Shown piece after piece: positions 8,054-16,473 of a DNA stretch of 64,000 nt (position 1 is its first letter; the number at the start of each line of letters is the position of its first letter). The notes below the pieces were generated by a model. It was not told the DNA's origin. It saw only the letters and a program-made list of their open reading frames with translations, and did not search any database. Source of the DNA: Streptomyces verrucosisporus (GTDB lineage Bacteria > Actinomycetota > Actinomycetes > Streptomycetales > Streptomycetaceae); the NCBI RefSeq assembly GCF_017114865.1, contig NZ_JADEYH010000024.1:1-64000 (forward strand). The letters run 5' to 3'. Both the position numbers and the translations under genes were made by a program.

Positions 8054-9182
8054 CGGAGGTCGCCTCCCTCGTCGGCTCGGTGCCGCGCGCCGGGCCGCCC
8101 AGGCGCCGGTAGAGGTGGTAGGCGGCGCAGGCGCCCTCGCTGGAGACCATGGTGGCGCCCAGCGGATTGCGGGGGGTGCAGGTGGTACCGAAGGCCTCGC
8201 ACTCGTTCGGTTTGATCAGCCCCTGGAGCACCTCGCCGCTGCGGCACACCCCGGACTCGCGCGTCGTGATACCGCCGACCTCGAAGCGGTGCTCGGCGTC
8301 GTACTCACGGAACGCCTTCGACAGCCGCCAGCCGCTGGCGGGGATCACCCCGATGCCCCGCCAGGCGCGGTCGGTGACATCGAAGACCTCCTCCAGCATC
8401 CGCCGCGCGGCGGGGTTGCCCTCCTCCCGCACCGCCCGGGGGTAGGCGTTCTCCACCCGGTGCTCGCCGCTCTCGAGCTGGCGGACGGTGCGGCGCACGC
8501 CCTCGAGGATGTCCAGCGGTTCGAAGCCGGTGACCACGATGGGCACGCCGAAGCGGTCGGCCAGCGCCGGGTACTCGGCCGTCCCCATCACGCTGCACAC
8601 GTGACCGGCGGCCAGGAACGCCTGGACCCGGCAGTGCGGCGCCCGCATGATCGCCTCGATGGCGGGCGGCACGCGCACGTGCGAGATCAGCATGCTGTAG
8701 TTGCGGATGCCGCGCCGCCGCGCCTCGTGGACGGTCATCGCGTTGGCCGGTGCGGTGGTCTCGAATCCGACGCCGAAGAAGACCACCTCGCGGTCGGGGT
8801 GGCGCTGTGCGATCTCCAGTGCGTCCAGCGGCGAGTACACCACTCGTACGTCCCCGCCGGCACTCTTGACCCGGAACAGGTCGCGGTCGGTGCCGGGGAC
8901 GCGGAGCATGTCGCCGAAGGAGCAGAAGACGACCTCGGGACGGGAGGCGATCTCCAGCGCCTTGTCGATCATCTCCAGGGGGGTGACGCACACCGGGCAG
9001 CCGGGGCCGTGGATGAGCTCGATGTGCTCGGGCAGCAGCTGGTCGATGCCGTGCCGGATGATCGAGTGGGTCTGGCCTCCGCAGACCTCCATCATCGTCC
9101 AGGGGCGGGTGGCGGTGGCGTGGATGTCCTCCAGCAGCCGCTTCGCCAGCTCCGGGTCGTTGAACTCCTCGATGTACCTCAC
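8046..9182 (-). CDS. hypD: Hydrogenase maturation protein HypD
   Basis: HypD (378 aa) is the [4Fe-4S] scaffold on which, with HypC, the Fe(CN)2CO group is assembled. Diagnostic segments are MMEVCGGQTHSIIRHGI, ELIHGPGCPVCVTPLEMID, VVFFGVGFETTAPANAMTV and the C-terminal cysteine cluster region (GVCRSGEVLQGLIKPNEC, then CTPRNPLG and GACAAYHLY). The GTG start at 9182 forms a GTGA overlap with the hypC stop (9179-9181), giving tight translational coupling to its partner. Confidence 0.96.
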   Translation of the reverse strand: MRYIEEFNDPELAKRLLEDIHATATRPWTMMEVCGGQTHSIIRHGIDQLLPEHIELIHGPGCPVCVTPLEMIDKALEIASRPEVVFCSFGDMLRVPGTDRDLFRVKSAGGDVRVVYSPLDALEIAQRHPDREVVFFGVGFETTAPANAMTVHEARRRGIRNYSMLISHVRVPPAIEAIMRAPHCRVQAFLAAGHVCSVMGTAEYPALADRFGVPIVVTGFEPLDILEGVRRTVRQLESGEHRVENAYPRAVREEGNPAARRMLEEVFDVTDRAWRGIGVIPASGWRLSKAFREYDAEHRFEVGGITTRESGVCRSGEVLQGLIKPNECEAFGTTCTPRNPLGATMVSSEGACAAYHLYRRLGGPARGTEPTREATSVG

Positions 9183-9535
9183 CTGGTGACCTCCTCCGTC
9201 GCGGCCGGCCGCTCCGTGCGCCGGCCGGCCGTCTCCACCGGGGCGGCCTCGGGCCGGTCCTGCCCGGCCTCGACCGCCGCCCGTTCCCATGCGTCGCCGA
9301 ACTCCTCTTCCAGCAGTCCCAGTTGCTCGAACAGCTCCAGCGAAGCCCTGGCCGACTCCTCGTCCAGCCGCTGCAGCGCGAAGCCGACGTGGACGATCAC
9401 GTACTCGCCGACCTCCACCTCCGGCAGGTAGGCCAGGCACACGTCCTTGACCACCCCGCCGAAGTCGACGCGCGCCATGCGCGTGCCGTCCCGTTCCTCG
9501 ATCCCGGTCACCCTGCCGGGCACCGCCAGGCACAT
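9179..9535 (-). CDS. hypC: Hydrogenase maturation chaperone HypC
   Basis: The product begins MCLAVPGRVTGIEERDG. The invariant Cys2, exposed after removal of Met1, carries the Fe(CN)2CO intermediate between HypD and the hydrogenase large-subunit precursor. The beta-barrel core (ARVDFGGVVKDVCLAYLPEV, GEYVIVHVGFALQRLDEEEA-like) is complete by about residue 75. The remaining ~40 residues form an acidic, poorly conserved tail, making this copy (118 aa) longer than typical HypC (75-95 aa). It is followed by hypD with a 4-base overlap. Confidence 0.95.
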   Translation of the reverse strand: MCLAVPGRVTGIEERDGTRMARVDFGGVVKDVCLAYLPEVEVGEYVIVHVGFALQRLDEESARASLELFEQLGLLEEEFGDAWERAAVEAGQDRPEAAPVETAGRRTERPAATEEVTR

Positions 9536-9597
9536 GTGCGTTCTCCGTCCGTCGCCGGTGAGTTCACTGATGGGTCGTGAGGTTTCGCCGGGGCCCG

Positions 9598-12009
9598 TCA
9601 GGGAGCCCCGGTGCGTGCCGCCACGAGCAGCTGGCCGAGGGCCAGGCCCCCGTCGCCGGGTGGCACGCGGTGGTGGCGCAGCACCGTGAAGCCGGCGGTA
9701 CGCAGCTGCCGCTGGCACTCCTCGTCCAGCAGCGCGTTGGCGAACACCCCGCCGGACAGGGCGACGGTGGCCGCCTCGGTGTCCCGGCGCGCCCGCCGGC
9801 AGATCTCCTCCACCGCCCCGGCCACGGCCCGGTGGAACCGCGCGGCGACGACTGGAGCGGGGGCGCCGGAGCGCAGGTCGCGGACGGCCTCGCGCAGTAC
9901 GGGTGCGGGGTCGAGCACGGTCGCGCCCGTGCCGTCCGGGGCCGGCCGGCGCAGGGCGAAGGCGTATCCGGGCCCGTCCTCGTGCCACGCCGTCGCGGCG
10001 GCGGCCTCCAGTTCGACGGCGGCCTGCCCCTCGTACCCGGCCCGGTGGCACACCCCGGCCAGCGAGGAGACCGCGTCGAAAAGCCGCCCCATGCTGGAGG
10101 TTGGCACACAGGCCAGCGAGCGCTCCAACTGCACCTCCAGAACGCGCCGTTCCTCCTGCGGGCAGGCGGCGGCGCACGGCAGGTCCGGATCCCAGGGGAT
10201 CCCGGCGGAGCGCAGGTGGGACAGCGCCATGCGGCAGGGGTTGCCCACCCCGGCGTCGCCGCCGGGCAGGGGCACGTAGGCCAGGTGTGCCAGCCGCCGG
10301 TAGCCGCCGTAGTCGGCGAGCAGCACCTCGCCGCCCCACACGGCCCCGTCGTCGCCGTAGCCGGTGCCGTCGAAGGCGACGCCGATGACCGGGGTACTGC
10401 CGTCCAGCCCGTTCTCGGCCATGGCCGAGGCGATGTGAGCGTGGTGGTGCTGCACCCGGCGCAGGGGCCTGCCCCCGGCGCGGTCACGGGCCCACCGTGT
10501 CGAGCGGTAGCCGGGGTGGCGGTCGGCGGCCAGCAGCCGGGGCTCGACGCCGGTCAGGGCGCGCAGGCGCTCCTGCGCGCCGTCCAGTGCGCGCAGGGCG
10601 GCCAGGTCGTCCAGGTCCCCGATGTGGGGCGAGAACCAGGCGGAGCGCCCCTCGGCGAGGCAGATCGCGTTCTTCAGGTCCGCGCCGGCCGCCAGGGAGG
10701 GCTTTACCGGCACGGGAAGTGTGACGGGGGTGGGAACGTGGCCGCGCGAGCGGCGCAGGACGACCTCGCTCCCGTCCGCGCGCATCCGCACCACCGAGTC
10801 GTCGCAGGGCGCCGCGATGGGCCTGCCGTGCCACAGCCAGGCGTCGGCCAGTCCCGCAAGCCTGGTCAGGGCCTCGCGGTCATCGGTCACGATGGGCTCG
10901 CCCGACCGGTTGCCGCTGGTCATCACCAGCACCTCGGGGCCGGGCGGGTCGCCGGGCAGACCGAACAGCAGCCGGTGCAGCGGGGTGTAGGGCAGCAGCA
11001 CCCCCACGTCCGGGCTGCCCGGGCAGACTCCGTCCGCCAGCGGGTCGTCCCCCCGTTCGCCGGGCCGGTGGCGGCGCAGCAGCACGATGGGGCGCAGCCG
11101 CCCGGTCAGCGCCCGGTGTTCGGCGGGGCCGACGCGGCCGAGCCGGGCGGCGGCCCGCGCGTCGGGGCACATCACCGCGAAGGGCTTGGCGCCCCGGGCC
11201 TTGCGCTCGCGCAGGGCGGCGACGGCGGCGGGGTTCGTCGCGTCGCAGGCCAGGTGGTAGCCGCCGATGCCCTTGACCGCCACGACCGCGCCCCCGGCCA
11301 GCAGTCGGCGGGCCCCGGCCAGCGCCTCCTCGCCCGTGGCCGCGCCCGTGCCCGCGACCGCGCCGCGGGCCCGGGTGAGCCTCAGCCGGGGGCCACAGTC
11401 GTGGCAAGCGACCGGCTGGGCGTGGAAGCGGCGGTCGGCGGGGTCGGCGTACTCCCGTGCGCAGTGCGGGCACAGGGGGAAGGCGGCCATGGTCGTGGTC
11501 GCGCGGTCGTAGGGCAGCGCGGTGGCGATGGTGAACCGCGGGCCGCAGTGGGTGCAGGTGACGAACGGGTGCCGGTGGCGGCGGTCGGCCGGGTCGGCCA
11601 GCTCCCTCAGGCAGTCGTCGCAGGTGGCGGTGTCGGGCGGGATCAGGGTGCGGCCCCCGCCCCGCTCGGAGGGGCGGATGACGAAGCCCGCGCCGTCCGG
11701 GCCCGCGTCCGGTCCGGCTCCCAGCGGCGGGATGTCCTCGGCCGCCACCGAGGAGACGACCGCCAGGGGCGGCGCCTGCTCGGCCAGCCCCCGGCAGAAC
11801 GCCTCCACCGCCGCGGGCGTGCCCTCGACCTCGGCGACGACACCTCCGGCGTTGTTCAGCGCATGGCCCGACAGTCCCAACCGCGAGGCCAGTGCGTGGA
11901 CGAAGGGACGGAAGCCCACTCCCTGCACGGTGCCGCGCACGGTCAGACGCCGCCGTACGCGGTCCGCCCCGGCGTCCGGCCCCGGCCGGCCCTCGACGGT
12001 GGCGGTCAT
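9598..12009 (-). CDS. hypF: Carbamoyltransferase HypF
   Basis: HypF (803 aa) activates carbamoyl phosphate and transfers the carbamoyl group to HypE for cyanide synthesis. All domains are visible in order: acylphosphatase (GTVQGVGFRPFVHALASRLG near residues 27-46), two zinc-finger pairs (CDDCLREL ... CTHCGPRF and CPHCAREY ... CHDCGPRL), a YrdC-like domain (VVAVKGIGGYHLACDATNP), and the Kae1-like C-terminal domain (HHHAHIASAMAENGL, GVAFDGTGYGDDGAVWGGE). ATG at 12009 begins just before the acylphosphatase domain. It lies 31 bases after hypB and 62 bases before hypC. Confidence 0.96.
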   Translation of the reverse strand: MTATVEGRPGPDAGADRVRRRLTVRGTVQGVGFRPFVHALASRLGLSGHALNNAGGVVAEVEGTPAAVEAFCRGLAEQAPPLAVVSSVAAEDIPPLGAGPDAGPDGAGFVIRPSERGGGRTLIPPDTATCDDCLRELADPADRRHRHPFVTCTHCGPRFTIATALPYDRATTTMAAFPLCPHCAREYADPADRRFHAQPVACHDCGPRLRLTRARGAVAGTGAATGEEALAGARRLLAGGAVVAVKGIGGYHLACDATNPAAVAALRERKARGAKPFAVMCPDARAAARLGRVGPAEHRALTGRLRPIVLLRRHRPGERGDDPLADGVCPGSPDVGVLLPYTPLHRLLFGLPGDPPGPEVLVMTSGNRSGEPIVTDDREALTRLAGLADAWLWHGRPIAAPCDDSVVRMRADGSEVVLRRSRGHVPTPVTLPVPVKPSLAAGADLKNAICLAEGRSAWFSPHIGDLDDLAALRALDGAQERLRALTGVEPRLLAADRHPGYRSTRWARDRAGGRPLRRVQHHHAHIASAMAENGLDGSTPVIGVAFDGTGYGDDGAVWGGEVLLADYGGYRRLAHLAYVPLPGGDAGVGNPCRMALSHLRSAGIPWDPDLPCAAACPQEERRVLEVQLERSLACVPTSSMGRLFDAVSSLAGVCHRAGYEGQAAVELEAAAATAWHEDGPGYAFALRRPAPDGTGATVLDPAPVLREAVRDLRSGAPAPVVAARFHRAVAGAVEEICRRARRDTEAATVALSGGVFANALLDEECQRQLRTAGFTVLRHHRVPPGDGGLALGQLLVAARTGAP

Positions 12010-12040
12010 GGCGCTCCTCTCCGCCCGTCCCCGTCCGCCG

Positions 12041-12856
12041 CTACCGTGCGGGCAGGCCGGCGCCGGGCAGCGCGCCCGGCCCGCCGGGGTGCGCGTGCGG
12101 GTGCTCGTGGTCGCGGGGGTGATCCCGCGGGTGCTCATGACCGTGCTCGTGACGGTGTTCGCGCAGGTGCCGCCCGGCGAGCGGGGGCCGGTGGGGGCGG
12201 GAGCCCTCGCACACGGCCAGCACCCTGTCCAGGAGCGCGTCGACGCCCTGCCCGGTGCGGGCGGAGGTGTGCAGCACCTCGACTCCGGGGTTGACCCGCT
12301 CCACGCTCTCGGCGAAGGCGTCGCCGTCGAATCCGGCCGCCCCGCCGATGTCGGTCTTGCTCAGCACGACCAGGTTCGCCAGGCCGAAGGCGGTGGGGTA
12401 CTTCACCGGCTTGTCCTCGCCCTCGGTGACCGACATCAGCACCACCCGCAGCGCCTCGCCCAGGTCGTAGGCGGCGGGGCAGACCAGGTTCCCCACGTTC
12501 TCCACGAACAGCACCCGGGTGCCCTCGGGCGGCCAGCCCTCCAGATGGCCGCGCATCTGGGCGGCCTCCAGGTGGCACAGCCCGCCGGTGAGGACCTGCT
12601 TGACCGGCGCGCCGGACCTGGCCAGCCGCCGTGCGTCGTTCTCGGTGGCCAGGTCGGCGGTCAGGGCCGCCGCCGGCACGCCGCGCCCGGCGGCGCGGGC
12701 CAGGAGGAGTTCCAGCAGGGCGGTCTTGCCGCTGCCCGGGCTGGACAGCAGGTTGACGGCCGTGATCCCCCGGCCGTCCAGTTCGCGGCGCAGCCCGGCC
12801 GCCAGTCCGTCGTTCCTGGCCAGTACGGCCTGCCGCACGTCCACGACCCGGCACAT
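12041..12856 (-). CDS. hypB: Hydrogenase nickel incorporation GTPase HypB
   Basis: HypB (271 aa) delivers nickel to the large subunit in a GTP-dependent step with HypA. Visible motifs are the P-loop (NLLSSPGSGKTALLE), the metal-site GGLCHLEAAQM, VENVGNLVCPAAYDLGE and the nucleotide-specificity segment VVLSKTDIGG. Unlike most HypB, the nickel-storing His-rich stretch is at the C-terminus, with alternating His, Glu, Asp and Pro from about residue 225 and at least ten His. The start ATG overlaps the hypA stop (TGATG), coupling the two nickel-insertion factors. Confidence 0.95.
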   Translation of the reverse strand: MCRVVDVRQAVLARNDGLAAGLRRELDGRGITAVNLLSSPGSGKTALLELLLARAAGRGVPAAALTADLATENDARRLARSGAPVKQVLTGGLCHLEAAQMRGHLEGWPPEGTRVLFVENVGNLVCPAAYDLGEALRVVLMSVTEGEDKPVKYPTAFGLANLVVLSKTDIGGAAGFDGDAFAESVERVNPGVEVLHTSARTGQGVDALLDRVLAVCEGSRPHRPPLAGRHLREHRHEHGHEHPRDHPRDHEHPHAHPGGPGALPGAGLPAR

Positions 12857-13263
12857 CAGACGATTCCTCCCTGTCGTTCCCCCTGTGGCGCCGAGCCGCC
12901 GTCGCAGGACGCGCCGGCCAGTGGGAGCGTGACGTCGACGATCTCCAGTTCCCGTCCGGCGACCAGTTCCGTCGCGCCCTCCCCGCACTCCGGGCACCAC
13001 AGCCGCAGCGGGACGCCGGGGGCGAACTCCAGCGCACAGGCCGCGCAGCGGGCGCGGGCGGGGACGTCCTCGATGACGAGTTCGGCGCCGGCGAGCTCCG
13101 TGCCCTCGGTGACGACCTCGAAGGAGAACCGCAGCGCGTCGGCGACCACGCCGGACAGTTCGCCCACCCGCAGGCGCACCGCCTCCACCGAGGAGGCTCC
13201 GTGGCGGCGGGCGGTGTCCTGCGCGCTCTCCACTACGGCGGCGGCGATCGACAGCTCGTGCAT
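12856..13263 (-). CDS. hypA: Hydrogenase nickel incorporation protein HypA
   Basis: The product begins MHELSIAAAVVESAQDTARR. His2 is the nickel ligand of the family. The zinc ribbon is made of CAAC and CPEC, spaced by about 20 residues (RARCAACALEF ... LWCPECGEG). The 135-residue length is slightly above the usual ~115 because of a Gly/Ser tail. It is the first gene of the leftward hyp operon, and its mRNA starts in the divergent region shared with the hydrogenase structural genes. Confidence 0.95.
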   Translation of the reverse strand: MHELSIAAAVVESAQDTARRHGASSVEAVRLRVGELSGVVADALRFSFEVVTEGTELAGAELVIEDVPARARCAACALEFAPGVPLRLWCPECGEGATELVAGRELEIVDVTLPLAGASCDGGSAPQGERQGGIV

Positions 13264-13555
13264 GGGGGGTCACGCTAGCCATCCCCTCCGGCCTTCCCGG
13301 GGGCCGCCGGTCCGGGTTCCGGGCGAGTTCCCCCGTACAGCCCAGGCACCGAGGCGGCATCCGTACGCGGCGGTCCCCTTCCGGACTCCCGGGCGCGTCC
13401 GGAAGAAGGCGCTTTCCGGCACGGCACGTTTGAGTTGTGGGGGTTTGCTGGAAATGTCACGATCCGTGGAGCGGTCGGCGGCCCGGGGCACACGGCCCGC
13501 CGCCCGCCCCGGGCCCGGACTCCGGTCCCCGCCACCCGCAGGGAAGGAAGGCTCC
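13264..13555. promoter_or_regulatory. Divergent hyp / hydrogenase promoter region
   Basis: This 292-bp spacer must hold promoters for both hypA (leftward) and the hydrogenase subunits (rightward). It contains an inverted repeat CCGGAA-N9-TTCCGG at 13399-13419, a candidate operator midway. A locally AT-richer stretch lies at 13428-13460, where TTGAGT (13430-13435) and AAATGT (13452-13457) could form a weak -35/-10 pair. No DosR-type 20-bp box is evident. Confidence 0.45.
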
Positions 13556-14608
13556 ATGAGCACCGACACGCTGGCCCCCGGCGGCGTCGACGAGGTCCAC
13601 ATCCTGTGGACCTCCGAGGGCATGAGCTGCGACGGCGACACGGTCTCGGTCACCGCCGCGACACTGCCGAGCCTGGAGGATGTCGTCCTCGGGGCGATCC
13701 CCGGCATCCCCAAGGTCCACCTGTACAACAAGGTGCTGGCCTACGAGACCGGCGAGGACTTCACGCGTGCCTTCCACCGGGCGGCCGAGGACGAGCTGGG
13801 GCCGTTCGTCCTGGTGGTCGAGGGTTCCATCCCCAACGAGAACATCAACGGGGACGGCTACTGGACGTCGATGGGCAACGACCCCGACACCGGTGAGCCG
13901 ATCACCCTCAACCAGTGGATCGACCGCCTGGCGCACAAGGCGTACGCGGTGGTGGCCATCGGCACCTGCGCCACCTACGGCGGCATCCACGCCATGGCGG
14001 GCAACCCGACCGGTTGCATGGGGCTGGCCGACTACCTGGGCTGGGACTTCCGCTCCGCGGGCGGGCTGCCGATCGTCAACGTGCCCGGCTGCCCGGTGCA
14101 GCCGGACAACTTCATGGAGACCCTGCTGTGGGTCCTGCACCAGGCGGCCGGGCTCGCGCCGCCGATCCCGCTGGACGACCAACTACGGCCGACCTGGCTG
14201 TTCGGCAAGACCGTCCACGAGGGCTGCGACCGGGCCGCCTACTACGAGCAGGGCGACTTCGCACTGGACTACAACTCCCCCAAGTGCCAGGTGAAGATCG
14301 GCTGCTGGGGCCCGGTGGTGAACTGCAACGTCCCCAAGCGCGGCTGGATGGACGGCGTCGGCGGCTGCCCCAACGTCGGCGGCATCTGCATCGCCTGCAC
14401 CATGCCGGGCTTCCCCGACAAGTTCATGCCCTTCATGGACGAGCCCCCCGGGGGCAGCGTCTCCTCCGGGCTGCTCAGCCGGACCTACGGGCCGCTGGTG
14501 CGCTCCCTGCGCGCCATTACCAACCGCACGGTGAACAAGGAGCCCAGGTGGCGCCACAACCGCGCCGAGCTGACCTCCGGCTACGCCCCCCGGTGGCCGG
14601 GCCGGTGA
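13556..14608 (+). CDS. [NiFe]-hydrogenase small subunit, actinobacterial group 1h
   Basis: This 350-residue electron-transfer subunit should carry three Fe-S clusters. It lacks the twin-arginine leader of periplasmic uptake hydrogenases, so the enzyme is expected to be cytosolic. The N-terminal proximal-cluster motif is Cys25-Asp-Gly-Asp28 (EGMSCDGDTVSV) instead of CxxC, the Asp-for-Cys change known in high-affinity, O2-tolerant group 1h enzymes. Further ligands are in GTCATYGGIHA, VPGCPVQPDNF, SPKCQVKIGCWGPVVNC and GGCPNVGGICIACTMPGF. GGAAGGAAG precedes the start. It lies 64 bases before the large subunit. Related enzymes oxidise atmospheric H2 during starvation. Confidence 0.95.
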   Translation: MSTDTLAPGGVDEVHILWTSEGMSCDGDTVSVTAATLPSLEDVVLGAIPGIPKVHLYNKVLAYETGEDFTRAFHRAAEDELGPFVLVVEGSIPNENINGDGYWTSMGNDPDTGEPITLNQWIDRLAHKAYAVVAIGTCATYGGIHAMAGNPTGCMGLADYLGWDFRSAGGLPIVNVPGCPVQPDNFMETLLWVLHQAAGLAPPIPLDDQLRPTWLFGKTVHEGCDRAAYYEQGDFALDYNSPKCQVKIGCWGPVVNCNVPKRGWMDGVGGCPNVGGICIACTMPGFPDKFMPFMDEPPGGSVSSGLLSRTYGPLVRSLRAITNRTVNKEPRWRHNRAELTSGYAPRWPGR

Positions 14609-14672
14609 CGACGGACCGCACACCGGCGCCGAGGACGCGAAGAACGCCCAAGAGGCTTGAGAGGACCACTCC

Positions 14673-16460
14673 GTGACGACCAGCCAGACCGTCCCGGTCG
14701 AGCAGCGCACCCTCACCGAGGTGGCGTTCGACCCCATCACCAGGATCATCGGCAACCTGGGCATCTACACCAAGATCGACTTCCCCAACCGGGAGGTCGT
14801 CGAGTGCCGGAGCACCTCCTCGATCTTCCGCGGCTACAGCGTCTTCATGAAGGGCAAGGACCCCCGCGACGCACACTTCATCACCAGCCGCATCTGCGGC
14901 ATCTGCGGCGACAACCACGCGGTGTGCTCGATCTACGCGCAGAACATGGCGTACGGGGTGAAGACGCCGCCCCTGGGCGAGTGGATCATGAACCTCGGCG
15001 AGGCCGCCGAGTACATGTTCGACCACACGATCTTCCAGGACAACATGGTCTTCGTCGACTACTGCGAACGCATGGTCAAGGAGACCAACCCGTCCGTCCT
15101 GGAGCGCGCCGAGCGGACCGCGGCCCCGCGCGGCGACGTGCACGGCCACCGCACGATCGCCGACATCATGCGCTCCTACAACCCCTTCGAGGGCGCCACC
15201 TACAAGGAAGCCCTCACCATGAGCCGCCTCACCCGCGAGATGTGCTGCCTGATGGAGGGCCGGCACGTCCACCCCTCCACGCTCTACCCCGGTGGCGTCG
15301 GCACCGTGGCCACCCCCCAGGTCTTCACCGACTACCTGGTGCGGCTGATGCGCTGCATGGACTTCGTCAAGCGGGCCGTCGCCATGAACGACGACGTCTT
15401 CGACTTCTTCTACGAGGCCCTGCCCGGCTACGAGGAGGTCGGCCGCCGCCGCACGCTGCTGGGCTGCTGGGGCGCCTTCCAGGACCCGGACGTGGTCGAC
15501 TACGACTACCGGACGATGAACCAGTGGGGCAACGCCATGTTCGTCACCCCCGGCATCGTCGTGGACGGCGAACTGGTCACCACCGACCTGGTCGACATCA
15601 ACCTGGGCATGCGGATCCTGCTGGGCAGCTCCTACTACGAGGACTGGATCGGCGAGGAGACCTACGTCGACAAGGACCCCCTCGGCAACCCGGTCGACCC
15701 CCGCCACCCGTGGAACCAGACCACCCTGCCCGCCCCCCAGAAGCGCGACCTGGACGGCGGCAGGTACAGCTGGGTGATGAGCCCCCGCTGGTACGACCGG
15801 AGGACGAACGACTTCCTCGCCCTGGACACCGGCGGCGGCCCGATCGCCCGGCTGTGGGCCACCGCCCTGGCCGGGAAGGTGCGCACCCCGTATGTCCGCT
15901 CCACCGGACGCAGCGTCGAGATCGACCTGCCGAAGACCCCGGCCATGCCACAGATGCGGCTGGAGTGGACCCCGCCGCCCTTCCCCAACACCATCGAGCG
16001 CAACCGGGCGCGGATGTACTTCGTCGCCTACGCCGCCGCGATGGCCCTGCACTTCGTCGACAAGGCGATGGAGGAGGTGCGGGCCGGGCGCACCAAGGTC
16101 TTCCAGGACTTCGACGTTCCCGAGGAGGGCATCGGCGTGGGCTTCCACGAGGCCGTGCGCGGCGTCCTCTCCCACCATCTGGTGATCCGCGACAAGAAGA
16201 TCGCCAACTACCACCCCTATCCCCCGACCCCCTGGAACGCCAGCCCCCGCGACTTCTACGGCACACCCGGCCCCTACGAGGACGCCGTCCAGGGCTGCCC
16301 CCTGTTCGAGGAGAACGGGCCGGACGACTTCAAGGGCATCGACATCATGCGCACCGTGCGCAGCTTCGACCCCTGCCTGCCGTGCGGCGTCCACATGTAC
16401 CTCGGCGGCGGGCGCACCCTGCGCCAAACCCACTCGCCCACCTTCGGCCAGGTCTCGTAG
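14673..16460 (+). CDS. [NiFe]-hydrogenase large subunit, group 1h
   Basis: This 595-residue catalytic subunit holds the NiFe(CN)2CO centre. The L1 ligand motif RICGIC is at residues 73-78 (Cys75, Cys78) and the L2 motif DPCLPCGVH at 566-574 (Cys568, Cys571). Processing after His574 by the maturation protease would remove the last 21 residues. Segments such as FDPITRIIGNLGIYT and GRHVHPSTLYPGGV are characteristic of the actinobacterial high-affinity clade. The GTG start is preceded by GAGAGGAC. Activity requires the hyp products encoded divergently and the protease encoded downstream. Confidence 0.96.
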   Translation: MTTSQTVPVEQRTLTEVAFDPITRIIGNLGIYTKIDFPNREVVECRSTSSIFRGYSVFMKGKDPRDAHFITSRICGICGDNHAVCSIYAQNMAYGVKTPPLGEWIMNLGEAAEYMFDHTIFQDNMVFVDYCERMVKETNPSVLERAERTAAPRGDVHGHRTIADIMRSYNPFEGATYKEALTMSRLTREMCCLMEGRHVHPSTLYPGGVGTVATPQVFTDYLVRLMRCMDFVKRAVAMNDDVFDFFYEALPGYEEVGRRRTLLGCWGAFQDPDVVDYDYRTMNQWGNAMFVTPGIVVDGELVTTDLVDINLGMRILLGSSYYEDWIGEETYVDKDPLGNPVDPRHPWNQTTLPAPQKRDLDGGRYSWVMSPRWYDRRTNDFLALDTGGGPIARLWATALAGKVRTPYVRSTGRSVEIDLPKTPAMPQMRLEWTPPPFPNTIERNRARMYFVAYAAAMALHFVDKAMEEVRAGRTKVFQDFDVPEEGIGVGFHEAVRGVLSHHLVIRDKKIANYHPYPPTPWNASPRDFYGTPGPYEDAVQGCPLFEENGPDDFKGIDIMRTVRSFDPCLPCGVHMYLGGGRTLRQTHSPTFGQVS

Positions 16461-16473
16461 CGGGCGGCCGGAG

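Noticed and set aside
9577..12294. A 905-residue open frame on the + strand
   Set aside because: It is the antisense of hypF and hypB; the minus-strand genes have complete, conserved domains and the + frame has only low-complexity Gly/Gln/Val-rich sequence.
11522..13555. An open frame running into the hydrogenase small subunit from far upstream
   Set aside because: Only the part from ATG 13556 is conserved; the upstream part is antisense to hypF, hypB and hypA, and the true start has its own ribosome-binding site.
13556..16460. A bidirectional NAD-linked Hox or a membrane-bound group 1 uptake hydrogenase
   Set aside because: No diaphorase (HoxFU), cytochrome b or Tat leader is present, and the subunit motifs fit the actinobacterial group 1h type.
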